A stretch of DNA of 64,000 nt from Alkalihalobacillus sp. LMS6 (GCF_024362765.1 NZ_CP093302.1:3347564-3411563), one strand, 5' to 3'; counted from the stretch's first letter, positions 51,488 through 59,740 are shown. Numbers and translations: made by a program. Notes: generated from the letters alone by a model not told the origin.

Positions 51488-52351
51488 ATGAAAAAGACAT
51501 GGCTAGTTGCGTTATGCAGCACAACCGTCCTTTTAGCTGCTTGTACGGACGGAGAAGACGAAAACACAGAAGAGAACGCTAACGGCAATGGCGAGACAGA
51601 AGAGACAACCGATCAAGCTTCAGAAGACGATGAGTTAACGGCTGAAGACATTCTCCAAGAAGCGATTGCACTTTACGATGGATTAGAAGGTCTATACATG
51701 GAGACGGTTGGTGAAGGAGACATCGACTTTAGTATAGACGAAGAAGACATAGAAGATGAAATTGATGAAGAAGCAAATTCAACTGAGCTTGGTTTAGAAA
51801 TGAACATCCGCCAATGGACATTCGTTGACGGGGATGACTTCTACGATCGTTCCGAACAAGAAATGATCATGAATATGGAAACAGACAGTGATGCAAGCAC
51901 TGAAGAAACGGTTTCATATAGCTTTACAGACTACAGTGATCCTGCCTATGCGATTATGTACGATGAAGGCGACGATGAAGCCATCCGCATTGAACGTGAT
52001 CTTGACTTTGACTTCTCACACATGGCACAGCGCTATGAAGACTTACTCGACAATGCAGATGAACTGACGCTTGTAGGAGAAGAAGAAGTAAATGGCTATC
52101 AAACGTATCACGTTGAAGCAGAAATGGACGGCGAAACAATGGCGTTCTATTTCGACCAAGACACGTATTTTTCGGTTCGGGATGAAATTATAGGTGGAGA
52201 CGACGACATGGATACAACCCTCGATGGCGGTTTCCAAGCAGAAGATGACGTCATCGACTATGAATTAAATCCAGAATTTGACGAGTCGCTTTTTCAAGCG
52301 CCTGATGACATGGACGTAACAGATGGCGAGATAAGCGATACGATTGGCTAA
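51488..52351 (+). CDS. Acidic lipoprotein, DUF6612-like
   Basis: A 287-residue lipoprotein with lipobox LLAAC (Cys19). The mature part starts with a Glu/Asp/Asn-rich linker, then EDILQEAIALYDGLEGLYMETVG, beta-rich DUF6612/LolA-like segments (ITYHVEAEMDGETMAFYFDQDTYFS style, here YQTYHVEAEMDGETM) and an acidic tail. The domain resembles the one in the sortase substrate at 55464-56369. It is likely a surface lipid-binding or sensor-type protein. GATAGGGTGAG precedes the ATG. Confidence 0.78.
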   Translation: MKKTWLVALCSTTVLLAACTDGEDENTEENANGNGETEETTDQASEDDELTAEDILQEAIALYDGLEGLYMETVGEGDIDFSIDEEDIEDEIDEEANSTELGLEMNIRQWTFVDGDDFYDRSEQEMIMNMETDSDASTEETVSYSFTDYSDPAYAIMYDEGDDEAIRIERDLDFDFSHMAQRYEDLLDNADELTLVGEEEVNGYQTYHVEAEMDGETMAFYFDQDTYFSVRDEIIGGDDDMDTTLDGGFQAEDDVIDYELNPEFDESLFQAPDDMDVTDGEISDTIG

Positions 52352-52360
52352 TGGTTTCAA

Positions 52361-52398
52361 TGAAAGAGCTTCTCTCATAGCTAGCGGAGCTCTTTTTA
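52361..52398 (+). terminator. Intrinsic terminator after the lipoprotein gene
   Basis: AAAGAGCTTC pairs with GGAGCTCTTT (one mismatch) around a 14-base loop, followed by TTTTTA. Confidence 0.7.
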
Positions 52399-52423
52399 TT
52401 CTTTCAAAAAGGGTGACAGTCTT

Positions 52424-52723
52424 ATGACCACAGGATTTTATGAGTTCTTCACAGGAATTCCAATTTTATTAACGATTGGATTGACCATCTTTTTGATTAT
52501 CAACCGTAAAACCATCGCCTTTTACATTTGTGGAGCCATCCTGTTTAGTTCTGGGATTCTCGTTTATGTGATAACCGGAATTTCCCTAAGACTGTTTGAG
52601 CACAATGAAGGTGCCGGTCCTATGTTTGGTGCGGTTTATTCGGGGATGGTTGCGATCCCCGCAGCCTTTGTCATGATTTTCATCGGCATCATTGTAGGGA
52701 TCGTACGCAAAAGGGGCTCGTAA
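52424..52723 (+). CDS. Small three-helix membrane protein, unknown
   Basis: A 99-residue protein with membrane segments IPILLTIGLTIFLII, TIAFYICGAILFSSGILVYVIT and MFGAVYSGMVAIPAAFVMIFIGIIVGIV. AAAGGGTG precedes the ATG. It lies after the lipoprotein terminator and converges with a ferredoxin-like gene. No family recognised. Confidence 0.7.
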   Translation: MTTGFYEFFTGIPILLTIGLTIFLIINRKTIAFYICGAILFSSGILVYVITGISLRLFEHNEGAGPMFGAVYSGMVAIPAAFVMIFIGIIVGIVRKRGS

Positions 52724-52779
52724 TGCTTTTGCGCTCGGTCAAACGAAACGCTACTGAATTGATTAAACAAATGAACCGT

Positions 52780-53013
52780 TTACTCATCTCGTTTATACTG
52801 TAATGCGCCACTCGGGCATAGCTTAACAGTGGCCTCCACATCTGAAGCTTTTGCTTGATCTGGTTGAATCCATGGCCTTTTCTCGGTATCAAACACTTCA
52901 TTTAAGTTCTGCACACATTTCGCCGCGTGAATACAAACATCCTTATTAAAATATACATCAATTGTTTCCCCGTAATAACGTCTGTACCCTTGCTCCTCTA
53001 ACTCTTGTTTCAT
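52780..53013 (-). CDS. YjdI-like (4Fe-4S) mono-cluster protein
   Basis: A 77-residue Fer4_19-type protein. Cys27 and Cys33 (VCIHAAKC) and Cys66 (KLCPSGAL) bind the iron-sulfur cluster; the rest fits the family (VFDTEKRPWIQPDQA, DVEATVKLCP). AAAGAGGTG precedes the ATG. The next upstream gene on this strand is a YjdJ-like acetyltransferase, as in E. coli yjdI-yjdJ, and they form a short operon with the MarR gene above. Confidence 0.88.
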   Translation of the reverse strand: MKQELEEQGYRRYYGETIDVYFNKDVCIHAAKCVQNLNEVFDTEKRPWIQPDQAKASDVEATVKLCPSGALQYKRDE

Positions 53014-53063
53014 TGCAAATCACCTCTTTCTTTTTTGATGAAAAACGTTTATCTGTTACACAA

Positions 53064-53339
53064 TTATTTTTGTGCCAATAGCTTTTGATAGTCTGGATTT
53101 TTCTCAAATTCTAACTTTGCAAATGGACAAAGCGGTAAAATAAGCTTATTCTCTTGCTCCATACGTTTTACGACCGAATAAACAAGTTCTTTCGCAATTC
53201 CCTTTCCTTTTCCTTCTTCCAATACATGAGTGTGATCAATAATAATCTTGGTTTTCCCAACTGGAACAAATGTAATTTCACCTAATACATTCCCGCTTTC
53301 CCCTTTATACACATGTCTTTTTTCTTCTTCTACAATCAT
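53064..53339 (-). CDS. YjdJ-like GNAT-type acetyltransferase
   Basis: A 91-residue minimal GNAT protein. GEITFVPVGKTKIIIDHTHVLEEGKGKGIAKELVYSVV holds the CoA loop (GKGKGIA) and LPLCPFAKLEFEKNPDY the closing element with the conserved Cys-Pro. ATG at 53337-53339 is preferred since GGAG lies eight bases upstream; an ATG six codons earlier overlaps this site. It pairs with the YjdI-like gene. Confidence 0.85.
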   Translation of the reverse strand: MIVEEEKRHVYKGESGNVLGEITFVPVGKTKIIIDHTHVLEEGKGKGIAKELVYSVVKRMEQENKLILPLCPFAKLEFEKNPDYQKLLAQK

Positions 53340-53397
53340 CAGCTTTCTCCAATCCATACGATTTATTTTTTATCACCATTTGTAATAGCGCTCTTCA

Positions 53398-53826
53398 TTA
53401 AGTAGGTGGCTCAAGTTTTTTTAACAATTTAACGAGCTGACGTAATTCTTGCTCATCAAGCGCATCGAAGTGAGAAATTTGATGATCCTCTTGCTTCGGA
53501 ACGACTTCATTAAACAACGCTTCACCCATTTCCGTTAAAGTCAGATATTTAACTTTATGCACCCGTCGGCGCTCAATCCAACCCAACATCTCCATTTTCA
53601 CAAGCAGCTTCGTAATATTCCCTTTCGTTACCAGTAACTTTTCCGCCAACTCTTTTTGGCTAAGTTCTTGATTCGTACCAATCTGCACAAGCACGTCAAA
53701 CTGCGCTGCGCTTAATCCATATTCTTTTAAGTACGCATTTGACCGTCTCAAGCTGTAATGATACGCACGCGAAAGCCTATACCAAGCAGCCAGGCCAAGA
53801 ATATCCTGTACCTTATTATCAGCCAT
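53398..53826 (-). CDS. MarR family regulator, MhqR-like (paralogue 2)
   Basis: A 142-residue MarR regulator. The DNA-binding helices read LSQKELAEKLLVTKGNITKLLVKMEMLGW with the wing RRRVHKVKYLTLTEMGE. The protein shares long identical blocks with the MarR at 24800-25240 (AQFDVLVQ, LLVTKGNITKLL). Both near-identical operators lie above the upstream isochorismatase gene. It is the gene after the isochorismatase on this strand, 88 bases on. Such regulators sense quinones and other electrophiles. Confidence 0.88.
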   Translation of the reverse strand: MADNKVQDILGLAAWYRLSRAYHYSLRRSNAYLKEYGLSAAQFDVLVQIGTNQELSQKELAEKLLVTKGNITKLLVKMEMLGWIERRRVHKVKYLTLTEMGEALFNEVVPKQEDHQISHFDALDEQELRQLVKLLKKLEPPT

Positions 53827-53875
53827 CTTACCAACCCATTAATGTATTATTTCGGTAGATAAGTGATAACGGTAT

Positions 53876-53905
53876 AGAAAATCAGTCGGCCTTTTTGCCG
53901 ACTGA
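53876..53905 (-). terminator. Intrinsic terminator after the isochorismatase gene
   Basis: On the minus strand TCAGTCGGC and GCCGACTGA pair perfectly around AAAAAG, followed by ATTTTC, a modest U-tract. Readthrough to the MarR gene is possible. Confidence 0.6.
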
Positions 53906-53914
53906 ACTCGTTCG

Positions 53915-54559
53915 TTACTTATTTTGCGCGCGAAGATCTCTTTGTGCACCTTCATAGCTACCGATAACATTATTATAACTTGGCAGTTGACCAGCAAGCA
54001 ACTCACCGAATCCTTCAACGTCATGTCTCCAATCACGTTGAAGTTCACCAGCAATACTAAACCAGTTTAATAATTGGACCCCGCCATGAGCCATTCTCGT
54101 TAAAGCAGCATTTGCCACTTGTTGACTTGACGTACCTGAAGCATCAACAGAAACAAATACTTCGTACCCTTCATTTACTGCAGAAAGCGCAGGAAACGCT
54201 ACACACACTTCCGTAACAACACCTGCAATAATTAATTGTTTTTTTCCAGTATCTTTTACTGCTTGTACAAATTCTTCGTTATCCCAAGCATTAATTTGAC
54301 CAGGACGGGAAATCTTGGGCGCATCAGGAAACATTTCTTCGAGCTCTTGCATTAGCGGTCCATTTGGCCCGTTTTCAAAACTTGTTGTTAAAATAACTGG
54401 TAAATTGAAATACTTTGCAGTTTTAGCTAATGATAAGACGTTATTTCGAAATTCATCTACACCATAATCTCTTACCAAACCTGAAATCAAACCTGTTTGA
54501 TGATCGACTAATAATACGGCTGCATCCTCTTTCGATAAACGCTGATATAAATCACTCAT
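53915..54559 (-). CDS. Isochorismatase-family hydrolase, YcaC-like
   Basis: A 214-residue cysteine hydrolase. The catalytic Asp is in LLVDHQTGLI near residue 19, the Lys in NAWDNEEFVQAVKDTGKKQLI, and the nucleophile Cys in GVVTEVCVAFPAL near residue 120. YcaC-like members are octameric and of unknown natural substrate. AGGAGGC precedes the ATG. Two operator-like palindromes lie in the divergent promoter region towards the FMN reductase gene. Confidence 0.88.
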   Translation of the reverse strand: MSDLYQRLSKEDAAVLLVDHQTGLISGLVRDYGVDEFRNNVLSLAKTAKYFNLPVILTTSFENGPNGPLMQELEEMFPDAPKISRPGQINAWDNEEFVQAVKDTGKKQLIIAGVVTEVCVAFPALSAVNEGYEVFVSVDASGTSSQQVANAALTRMAHGGVQLLNWFSIAGELQRDWRHDVEGFGELLAGQLPSYNNVIGSYEGAQRDLRAQNK

Positions 54560-54584
54560 AACACATGCCTCCTAAAACGATTGT

Positions 54585-54599
54585 CCAGTTTTAAACTGG
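54585..54599. promoter_or_regulatory. 15-bp palindrome just upstream of the isochorismatase gene
   Basis: CCAGTTT-T-AAACTGG is a perfect inverted repeat 25 bases before the isochorismatase ATG. It shares the AGTTT half with the MarR-type operators beside it. Confidence 0.5.
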
Positions 54600-54605
54600 C
54601 ACCCT

Positions 54606-54623
54606 CAGTTTACAAGTAAATTG
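54606..54623. promoter_or_regulatory. MarR-type operator 2
   Basis: CAGTTTAC-AA-GTAAATTG is an 8-bp inverted repeat with one mismatch, matching the operator at 24141-24156. It lies upstream of the isochorismatase gene. Confidence 0.7.
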
Positions 54624-54704
54624 ACAAAACTTCAACCGCTACGTGACTATTCACAGTTGACTATCTTCTTTACATCAAATTATCTCTCAAAGTTGACTCA
54701 TCAT

Positions 54705-54722
54705 CAGTTTACAAATAAACTG
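54705..54722. promoter_or_regulatory. MarR-type operator 3
   Basis: CAGTTTAC-AA-ATAAACTG is the same motif with one mismatch, about 120 bases before the FMN reductase gene and 99 bases from operator 2. A divergent promoter controlled from both sides is implied. Confidence 0.7.
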
Positions 54723-54843
54723 AATAGAAGACTTATAATCGTCTATACATGCCTTAATAGGCATTCAAGTTGGAAAAAATGATCCATTTGACGATTACGC
54801 ATTAAGCAAATTAAAAAAACGAGCGAAAAGGAGAGTTCATAAT

Positions 54844-55410
54844 ATGAGTGAAAAACTGAACATTGGTATTATTTTAGGAAGTACACGGGAGGGTCGCGTT
54901 AGCCCATCCGTAGGTGATTGGGTGAAATCGATTGCTGACGAGCGTGATGATGCCCATTATCACATTGTAGATATTGCCGATTTCCATCTACCTTTCCTAG
55001 GCACAACAGATGCTACCGATCCAGCTATTGCTAAATGGAATAAAACATTAACGGAGTTAGATGGTTTTGTTTTTATTGTACAGGAATATAACCACAGTAT
55101 TTCTGGTGCACTTAAAAACGCTCTCGATCTGGCAAGAGAGGCATGGAATAATAAAGCCGCCGGAATTGTCAGTTACGGTGCAGCTGGTGGGGCAAGAGCA
55201 GCCGAGCACCTTAGAGGAATATTAGGTGAACTCATGATAGCAGACGTCCGCACACACCCAACGTTATCAATGTTCACGGATTTTGAAAGCTTTACAACAT
55301 TTAAACCGCAAGCCCTCCATAAACCAAACGTAAATACCATGCTCGATCAAGTAAACAGTTGGAGTCAAGCATTGAAGCCATTAAGAAACCCATCACCATC
55401 ATCTAAATAG
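54844..55410 (+). CDS. NADPH-dependent FMN reductase
   Basis: A 188-residue flavodoxin-fold reductase. The FMN phosphate loop is GSTREGRVSP near residues 12-21, the second loop is VQEYNHSISGALKNALD, and the third is SYGAAGGARAAEHLR. It reduces FMN or quinones with NADPH. It lies directly behind the MarR-type operators and fits a role in quinone detoxification, like azoreductase AzoR2 under MhqR in B. subtilis. AAAAGGAGAG precedes the ATG. Confidence 0.9.
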   Translation: MSEKLNIGIILGSTREGRVSPSVGDWVKSIADERDDAHYHIVDIADFHLPFLGTTDATDPAIAKWNKTLTELDGFVFIVQEYNHSISGALKNALDLAREAWNNKAAGIVSYGAAGGARAAEHLRGILGELMIADVRTHPTLSMFTDFESFTTFKPQALHKPNVNTMLDQVNSWSQALKPLRNPSPSSK

Positions 55411-55412
55411 CC

Positions 55413-55452
55413 AAAAAAGGATCGTCTCACGTATACGGTGACGATCCTTCCT
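55413..55452. terminator. Bidirectional intrinsic terminator
   Basis: AAGGATCGTC pairs with GACGATCCTT around a 12-base region containing CAC/GTG. A six-base A-run gives a U-tract for the minus-strand sortase substrate gene. Confidence 0.82.
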
Positions 55453-55463
55453 TCTCTTCTTAA

Positions 55464-56369
55464 TTAAGTCGTACGAACTCTTCGACGATACAACGCAGAT
55501 AAACCGAATCCACCTGCCGCAAGAGTCAAGCCACCCATTGCATAAAGAAGATGATTGCTTGCCGTGTCTGGCATTGCACCACCAGCATCAATTGGCTCAG
55601 CATTTTCCTTCACTTCGTCAGGAACAACAATCGAATCAACACCATTAAAGTTACTGACGGTTTGCTCCATAGCAATATGCATCTCCAGGCTTTCTTCGCC
55701 ATCGTCAATCATCATTGTCATATCCATCATCATATCGGTCATATAGTACGTATCTTTTTCAATTGTCATCTCGTAGTTTAAATCACTAATTTCAAATGAC
55801 TCCAGCAACGCTTCTCCGCCTTGCATCTCTTCTTCCATCATTAATTCACCAAGAAGGTCATTAATCATGTCATTTAAGTCTTCGCCGTTCCCTTCGTAAG
55901 TGAGAACGTACGCATCTCCCTCATCGCTAACGCTCATATCTTCACCTAGCATGTCCGCTTGCTCACGTGTCGACGTCGCTTGAAGCAGTTCCATCATCTC
56001 ATCACTGCTCATTCCTTCAAAAACGTACCATTCCCCGTCCGGCCCCTGCTCGTACATGCCATCTTCTGTCCAATAAAGCGTGGATTCCATGTCCCCATCC
56101 GGTGTGCTAATCGTTGATACTTGGTGCATCGCAAATGGATCCATAATGACATCTTCCATCGTATGTACCGACAGGGTTACCTCTTCACCAGACATAGGAT
56201 CTGGCATCGTCATGTCCATCATCGTTTCGCTAGAATAACTATCAAGTTCGAGCATCGCTTCATTTGACTGGTGAATAATGTCAGCGGCACTCTCTTCATT
56301 TGCTAAAGCATTTCCTGTAACCGCTACAACAAAAAAACTTGCTACCGTAACTGATGTTAATTTTTTCAT
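55464..56369 (-). CDS. Cell-wall-anchored DUF6612-like protein with MPDTA sortase signal
   Basis: A 301-residue surface protein. The signal peptide is MKKLTSVTVASFFVVAVTG (to ALA near residue 23). The body is very acidic and Met-rich and resembles the DUF6612 lipoprotein at 51488-52351 (DIIHQSNEAMLELDSYSSET). The C-terminus is a sorting signal: MPDTAS (about residue 266), a hydrophobic helix LLYAMGGLTLAAGGFGLSAL and YRRRVR. MPDTA is a variant of the LPDTA/S signals used by Bacillus class D sortase. Its sortase gene lies directly upstream, separated by a terminator. AGGAGTG precedes the chosen ATG. Confidence 0.85.
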   Translation of the reverse strand: MKKLTSVTVASFFVVAVTGNALANEESAADIIHQSNEAMLELDSYSSETMMDMTMPDPMSGEEVTLSVHTMEDVIMDPFAMHQVSTISTPDGDMESTLYWTEDGMYEQGPDGEWYVFEGMSSDEMMELLQATSTREQADMLGEDMSVSDEGDAYVLTYEGNGEDLNDMINDLLGELMMEEEMQGGEALLESFEISDLNYEMTIEKDTYYMTDMMMDMTMMIDDGEESLEMHIAMEQTVSNFNGVDSIVVPDEVKENAEPIDAGGAMPDTASNHLLYAMGGLTLAAGGFGLSALYRRRVRTT

Positions 56370-56511
56370 ATGTACACTCCTAAATTTAAGTTTTAGGAAG
56401 AACAGCATTGTCTAGGCTGCTTGATACTCATGTTCGTCTCCTGCATTTCCTATATGTAGAAGTAGTTACCCTGTCCAAATCAAATGAAACCGCTTTTCTT
56501 GAAAAAACTTC

Positions 56512-56545
56512 AAAAAAACCATGAAGATGGGAGTCTCTCATGGTT
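56512..56545 (-). terminator. Intrinsic terminator after the sortase gene
   Basis: On the minus strand AACCATGA and TCATGGTT pair perfectly around 13 bases, followed by seven T. Confidence 0.85.
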
Positions 56546-57200
56546 AAATCGCTTCACTATGGACGAGCGTAGTTTCAATAATATAGCGGTCTGGCGCATC
56601 TCCTAGATATTGAAACGGGTAACAGGTTGTTAATGTTAATGTTGGTTCATCTTTTTTAACAATGACCGTCAAATCATCCGCATCGGTAATCCAAATCTTA
56701 TTAATTTCATACTCGTATTTCATCCCACGATAGTCAACAAACATCCGATCGCCATCTTCTAGCTCACCTAGTTCTGAAAACACCGTATCCCGATGTCCGC
56801 TTAATACAGTGTGCCCACCTTCATCTGGTGTTGTGGTCCATTGACTCACGTACATGCCAACACCTTGATTTAATGTCTGATCATCTGTGCCCCAGTAAGT
56901 TTCATAAGCCGTTTCCAATCTCGGTATGTAAAGGCGCCCAACGGAATCGCCAGCATCAAAAAGATCAAGCTGGTCATTGGTAACAGGTTCCGATTTCTTA
57001 ACATGGGATTGAATGGATTCACTTATATCGGCAACAGCACTTGTTTCTTCCTCAACTGAAGGCGTGTCCACTTCTTCTGCAGCAACCATATCCTCAGACG
57101 GAATATGTTCAGTAGATTGAGTCCCATTCCACCATTGGTAAAAAAAGAAAGCCGCTATCGCCAATCCAACTACAATAAAAGAATTAAAAAGCTTGTTCAT
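56544..57200 (-). CDS. Class D sortase
   Basis: A 218-residue sortase with an N-terminal membrane anchor (FIVVGLAIAAFFFYQWW, residues 8-24), an acidic linker and the beta-barrel catalytic domain. The His is in LSGHRDTVF (about residue 136), the nucleophile Cys193 in TLTTCYPF and the Arg in APDRYII (about 205). TLTTC and the pattern fit class D sortases (B. subtilis YhcS type). The adjacent gene encodes a MPDTA-tailed protein, its likely substrate. GAAAGGAG precedes the ATG. Confidence 0.9.
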   Translation of the reverse strand: MNKLFNSFIVVGLAIAAFFFYQWWNGTQSTEHIPSEDMVAAEEVDTPSVEEETSAVADISESIQSHVKKSEPVTNDQLDLFDAGDSVGRLYIPRLETAYETYWGTDDQTLNQGVGMYVSQWTTTPDEGGHTVLSGHRDTVFSELGELEDGDRMFVDYRGMKYEYEINKIWITDADDLTVIVKKDEPTLTLTTCYPFQYLGDAPDRYIIETTLVHSEAI

Positions 57201-57324
57201 GGAATCTCCTTTCCGAAAAAAATCATTATTCTTACTTCTTCACCCGTATGATTACTTACATTTATTTACCTATCCATCGTTTCCTGTAATCATGATAACA
57301 GACATGACAAAATAAAAAAACAAT

Positions 57325-57361
57325 CAAAAGGCTTCCCTACCATATTGGTTAGAAGAAGCCT
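57325..57361 (-). terminator. Intrinsic terminator after the NlpC/P60 gene
   Basis: On the minus strand AGGCTTC and GAAGCCT pair perfectly around 19 bases, followed by TTTTGATTG and later a T-run. The loop is long and the U-tract modest. Confidence 0.55.
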
Positions 57362-57401
57362 AGTGAATTTACGTTTTAAATCTCTTAAAATGGGTTATAG
57401 A

Positions 57402-58238
57402 TTAATAGAATCGTTTTACACCAATAAAGTGTTGTTGCCAGTAAGAATTATTGATGTCTGCGTAAGAAACGCCTTCACTTCCACCACCAGAGTGGATCAT
57501 TTGGCCATTACCTACATAAACACCGCTATGAGAAGCACCTTGTGTATTGTATGTGCCTTCATAGAAAAGAACATCGCCAATTTGAAGATCGCTTAGACTT
57601 ACATGAACACCCGTGTTTGCCCACATGCCAGCATGTGTACGTTCAACGGAAATACCATTGTTTTGGAATACATAGTTTACGAAACCACTGCTATCCATAC
57701 CTGCAGTAGACGAACCGCCCCATGCATATGGTGTCCCTAATACACTTGTTGCTGTGTCAGCAATTGATTGGCTTAGGTTAGAAGACGTGCTATTGTCTGT
57801 AGTCGTCACAGTTGGCTCAGAAGACTCAGAGCTTGTCTCTGTTACTTCAATGTCAGACTCTTGTCTTGGCGTTGATGCATCAACATTTCCTAATGCACCT
57901 TGAGTTGCAGGTCCAGCGATTCCGTCAACTTGAAGACCATGGTCTTGTTGGAATGATGTTACTGCATTTTCTGTTTCAGAACCATAAATACCGTCATCGG
58001 ATACTGTATATCCTGCATAAATTAAATCTTGCTGTAAGTTCCTTACGTCTTGTCCTCGGTCATCCACACGAAGTACATCCGCTTGAATTGTTGTTGTTTC
58101 AGATTGATCTGGTTGTGGGCTATATTCAGAAGGGTCCGCGAATGCTGACGCCTCGTTATTATTTGATACGAAAAGAAGACCTACGACAAACGAAGTTGAT
58201 AGAACTAATTTGCTACCTGTTGATTTTAAAGTTTTCAT
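57402..58238 (-). CDS. NlpC/P60-type wall protein with peptidoglycan-binding domain, catalytic Cys replaced by Ser
   Basis: A 278-residue secreted protein: signal peptide (1-33), a PG_binding_1 domain (residues 55-115, LRVDDRGQDVRNLQQDLIYA, DGIYGSETENAVTSFQ), a Ser/Thr linker, and an NlpC/P60 domain from about 155. In active enzymes the nucleophile lies in DCSGF. Here residues 182-186 read DSSGF, with AGC (57690-57692) where TGC is expected, so the Cys is Ser183. The His (ASHSGVYVGNGQMIHSGG) is intact. It may be an inactive wall-binding protein or a serine variant. CTAGGAGG precedes the ATG. Confidence 0.85.
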   Translation of the reverse strand: MKTLKSTGSKLVLSTSFVVGLLFVSNNNEASAFADPSEYSPQPDQSETTTIQADVLRVDDRGQDVRNLQQDLIYAGYTVSDDGIYGSETENAVTSFQQDHGLQVDGIAGPATQGALGNVDASTPRQESDIEVTETSSESSEPTVTTTDNSTSSNLSQSIADTATSVLGTPYAWGGSSTAGMDSSGFVNYVFQNNGISVERTHAGMWANTGVHVSLSDLQIGDVLFYEGTYNTQGASHSGVYVGNGQMIHSGGGSEGVSYADINNSYWQQHFIGVKRFY

Positions 58239-58464
58239 AATGACCTCCTAGTAATAGTCGACCATTAATGTAACATCTGTTTCGCAGAATTTCCATTTCA
58301 ATTAGGTTACAATCCGTTGACAAAATTACAAATTGTTGCCAAACATTCCCCATTATTTTCTTGTAAGTCCTACAATATACGACTTTTTTCGTCCCACACT
58401 CTTTTACAATTGATTTATCTCATTCTATCAAATTTAATAGATTTTTGCGAAATAAGAGCACAAA

Positions 58465-58503
58465 CCGAAAAAAAAGCACTACGCGGAGGTAGCACTTTTT
58501 CGA
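58465..58503 (-). terminator. Intrinsic terminator after galU
   Basis: On the minus strand AAAAAG-TG-CTAC and GTAG-TG-CTTTTT form a stem with a 2x2 internal loop around CTCCGC, followed by eight T. It lies just after the galU stop. Confidence 0.7.
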
Positions 58504-58509
58504 TTTCTA

Positions 58510-59403
58510 TTAATTTCTTGACCCTTGACCAACTTCAAGTTCTTCAAGATAAAACTTCATTTTCTTAAGAAGATCATCGCGAATTTCATTATTCTGCAAG
58601 GCAAATTCAATTTGCGTTAATACAAATCCTAATTTCTCACCAACATCATAACGTCTTCCTTCAAAGTCATATGCATAGACACTCTGGAATTCATTTAATG
58701 CCTGGATCGCATCCGTTAATTGAATTTCGCCACCTGCGCCAGTATCTTGTTTCTCTAGAAAATCAAAGATTTCTGGTGTGAGAATATAACGACCCATGAT
58801 CGCTAAGTTTGAAGGTGCCGTCCCTTGCTCTGGCTTCTCTACAAACTGAGACACGCGATACAAACGATCATTATTTGATTCTGGGTCAATAATTCCGTAG
58901 CGATGTGTCTCATCACTTGGAACCGTTTGTACGCCGATCACAGAACGCTCGGTTTCATCATACTGATTCATTAGCTGTTTCAAGCAAGGTGTTTCTGCTT
59001 GTACAATATCATCACCTAAAAGAACTGCAAATGGCTCATTGCCAATGAATTTGCGCGCACAATGAACAGCGTGTCCAAGACCTTTAGGTTCTTTTTGACG
59101 GATATAGTGAATTTCTACTTTTGCTGATGCTTGAACTTTTTCAAGCATTTCTAGCTTTCCTTTGTTGAAAAGGTTTTGCTCTAGTTCAAATGAATGGTCA
59201 AAATGATCTTCAATTGCACGCTTCCCTTTTCCTGTCACAATAATGATATCTTCAATCCCTGCTTCAACCGCTTCTTCTACGATATATTGAATCGTAGGCT
59301 TGTCTACAATTGGCAACATTTCTTTTGGCATTGCTTTAGTAGCTGGTAAAAATCTTGTTCCCATACCAGCTGCTGGTATAATGGCTTTTTTTACTTTAGA
59401 CAT
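58510..59403 (-). CDS. galU: UTP-glucose-1-phosphate uridylyltransferase
   Basis: A 297-residue UDP-glucose pyrophosphorylase of the GalU/GtaB family. The nucleotide motif is [21 protein letters not shown] near residues 11-31, and other family marks are [32 protein letters not shown] and GDDIV. It makes UDP-glucose for teichoic acid glucosylation, glycolipid and exopolysaccharide synthesis. B. subtilis gtaB is under sigma-B in part; a sigma-B-like element lies upstream here too. AAGGAG precedes the ATG. Confidence 0.94.
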   Translation of the reverse strand: MSKVKKAIIPAAGMGTRFLPATKAMPKEMLPIVDKPTIQYIVEEAVEAGIEDIIIVTGKGKRAIEDHFDHSFELEQNLFNKGKLEMLEKVQASAKVEIHYIRQKEPKGLGHAVHCARKFIGNEPFAVLLGDDIVQAETPCLKQLMNQYDETERSVIGVQTVPSDETHRYGIIDPESNNDRLYRVSQFVEKPEQGTAPSNLAIMGRYILTPEIFDFLEKQDTGAGGEIQLTDAIQALNEFQSVYAYDFEGRRYDVGEKLGFVLTQIEFALQNNEIRDDLLKKMKFYLEELEVGQGSRN

Positions 59404-59461
59404 ATAAAAACTCCTTATTCATTAGTCTGAATGTGAATAGTATGGAATAATGCTCTTAATA

Positions 59462-59487
59462 ATACCCGACTCATCTTAAATTAAAAC
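59462..59487 (-). promoter_or_regulatory. Sigma-B-like promoter of galU
   Basis: On the minus strand GTTTTA-N14-GGGTAT closely fits the sigma-B consensus GTTTAA-N12-14-GGGTAT, 58 bases before the galU start codon. Confidence 0.6.
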
Positions 59488-59740
59488 CTTAAGAACAAAT
59501 TAGTTTTTAAAAGGTGTTATTAGTATAGCTTAATTCATGTAAATTTGCATCCCTTGTTTGAATTTCCTTGAAGTCTACTAAGTAAAAAGACCTAGTGCAG
59601 ATTAGTCTCTTTTGCTACGCTCCCGAAATGCTTTCCTAATTCATTTTATTATAGCGATAGAGGCGAATTTGAGAATAGCAATACATAACTTTACACGAAA
59701 ATAGCAAGTTTCCATTAGAATTAAACAATTCGCCAACATG
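59488..59740. other. Non-coding gap upstream of galU
   Basis: The remaining spacer between galU and the Old Yellow Enzyme gene (59488-59740) is AT-rich and carries no ORF with a ribosome site. I see no other clear element in it apart from the flanking sigma-B-like promoter and terminator. Confidence 0.5.
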
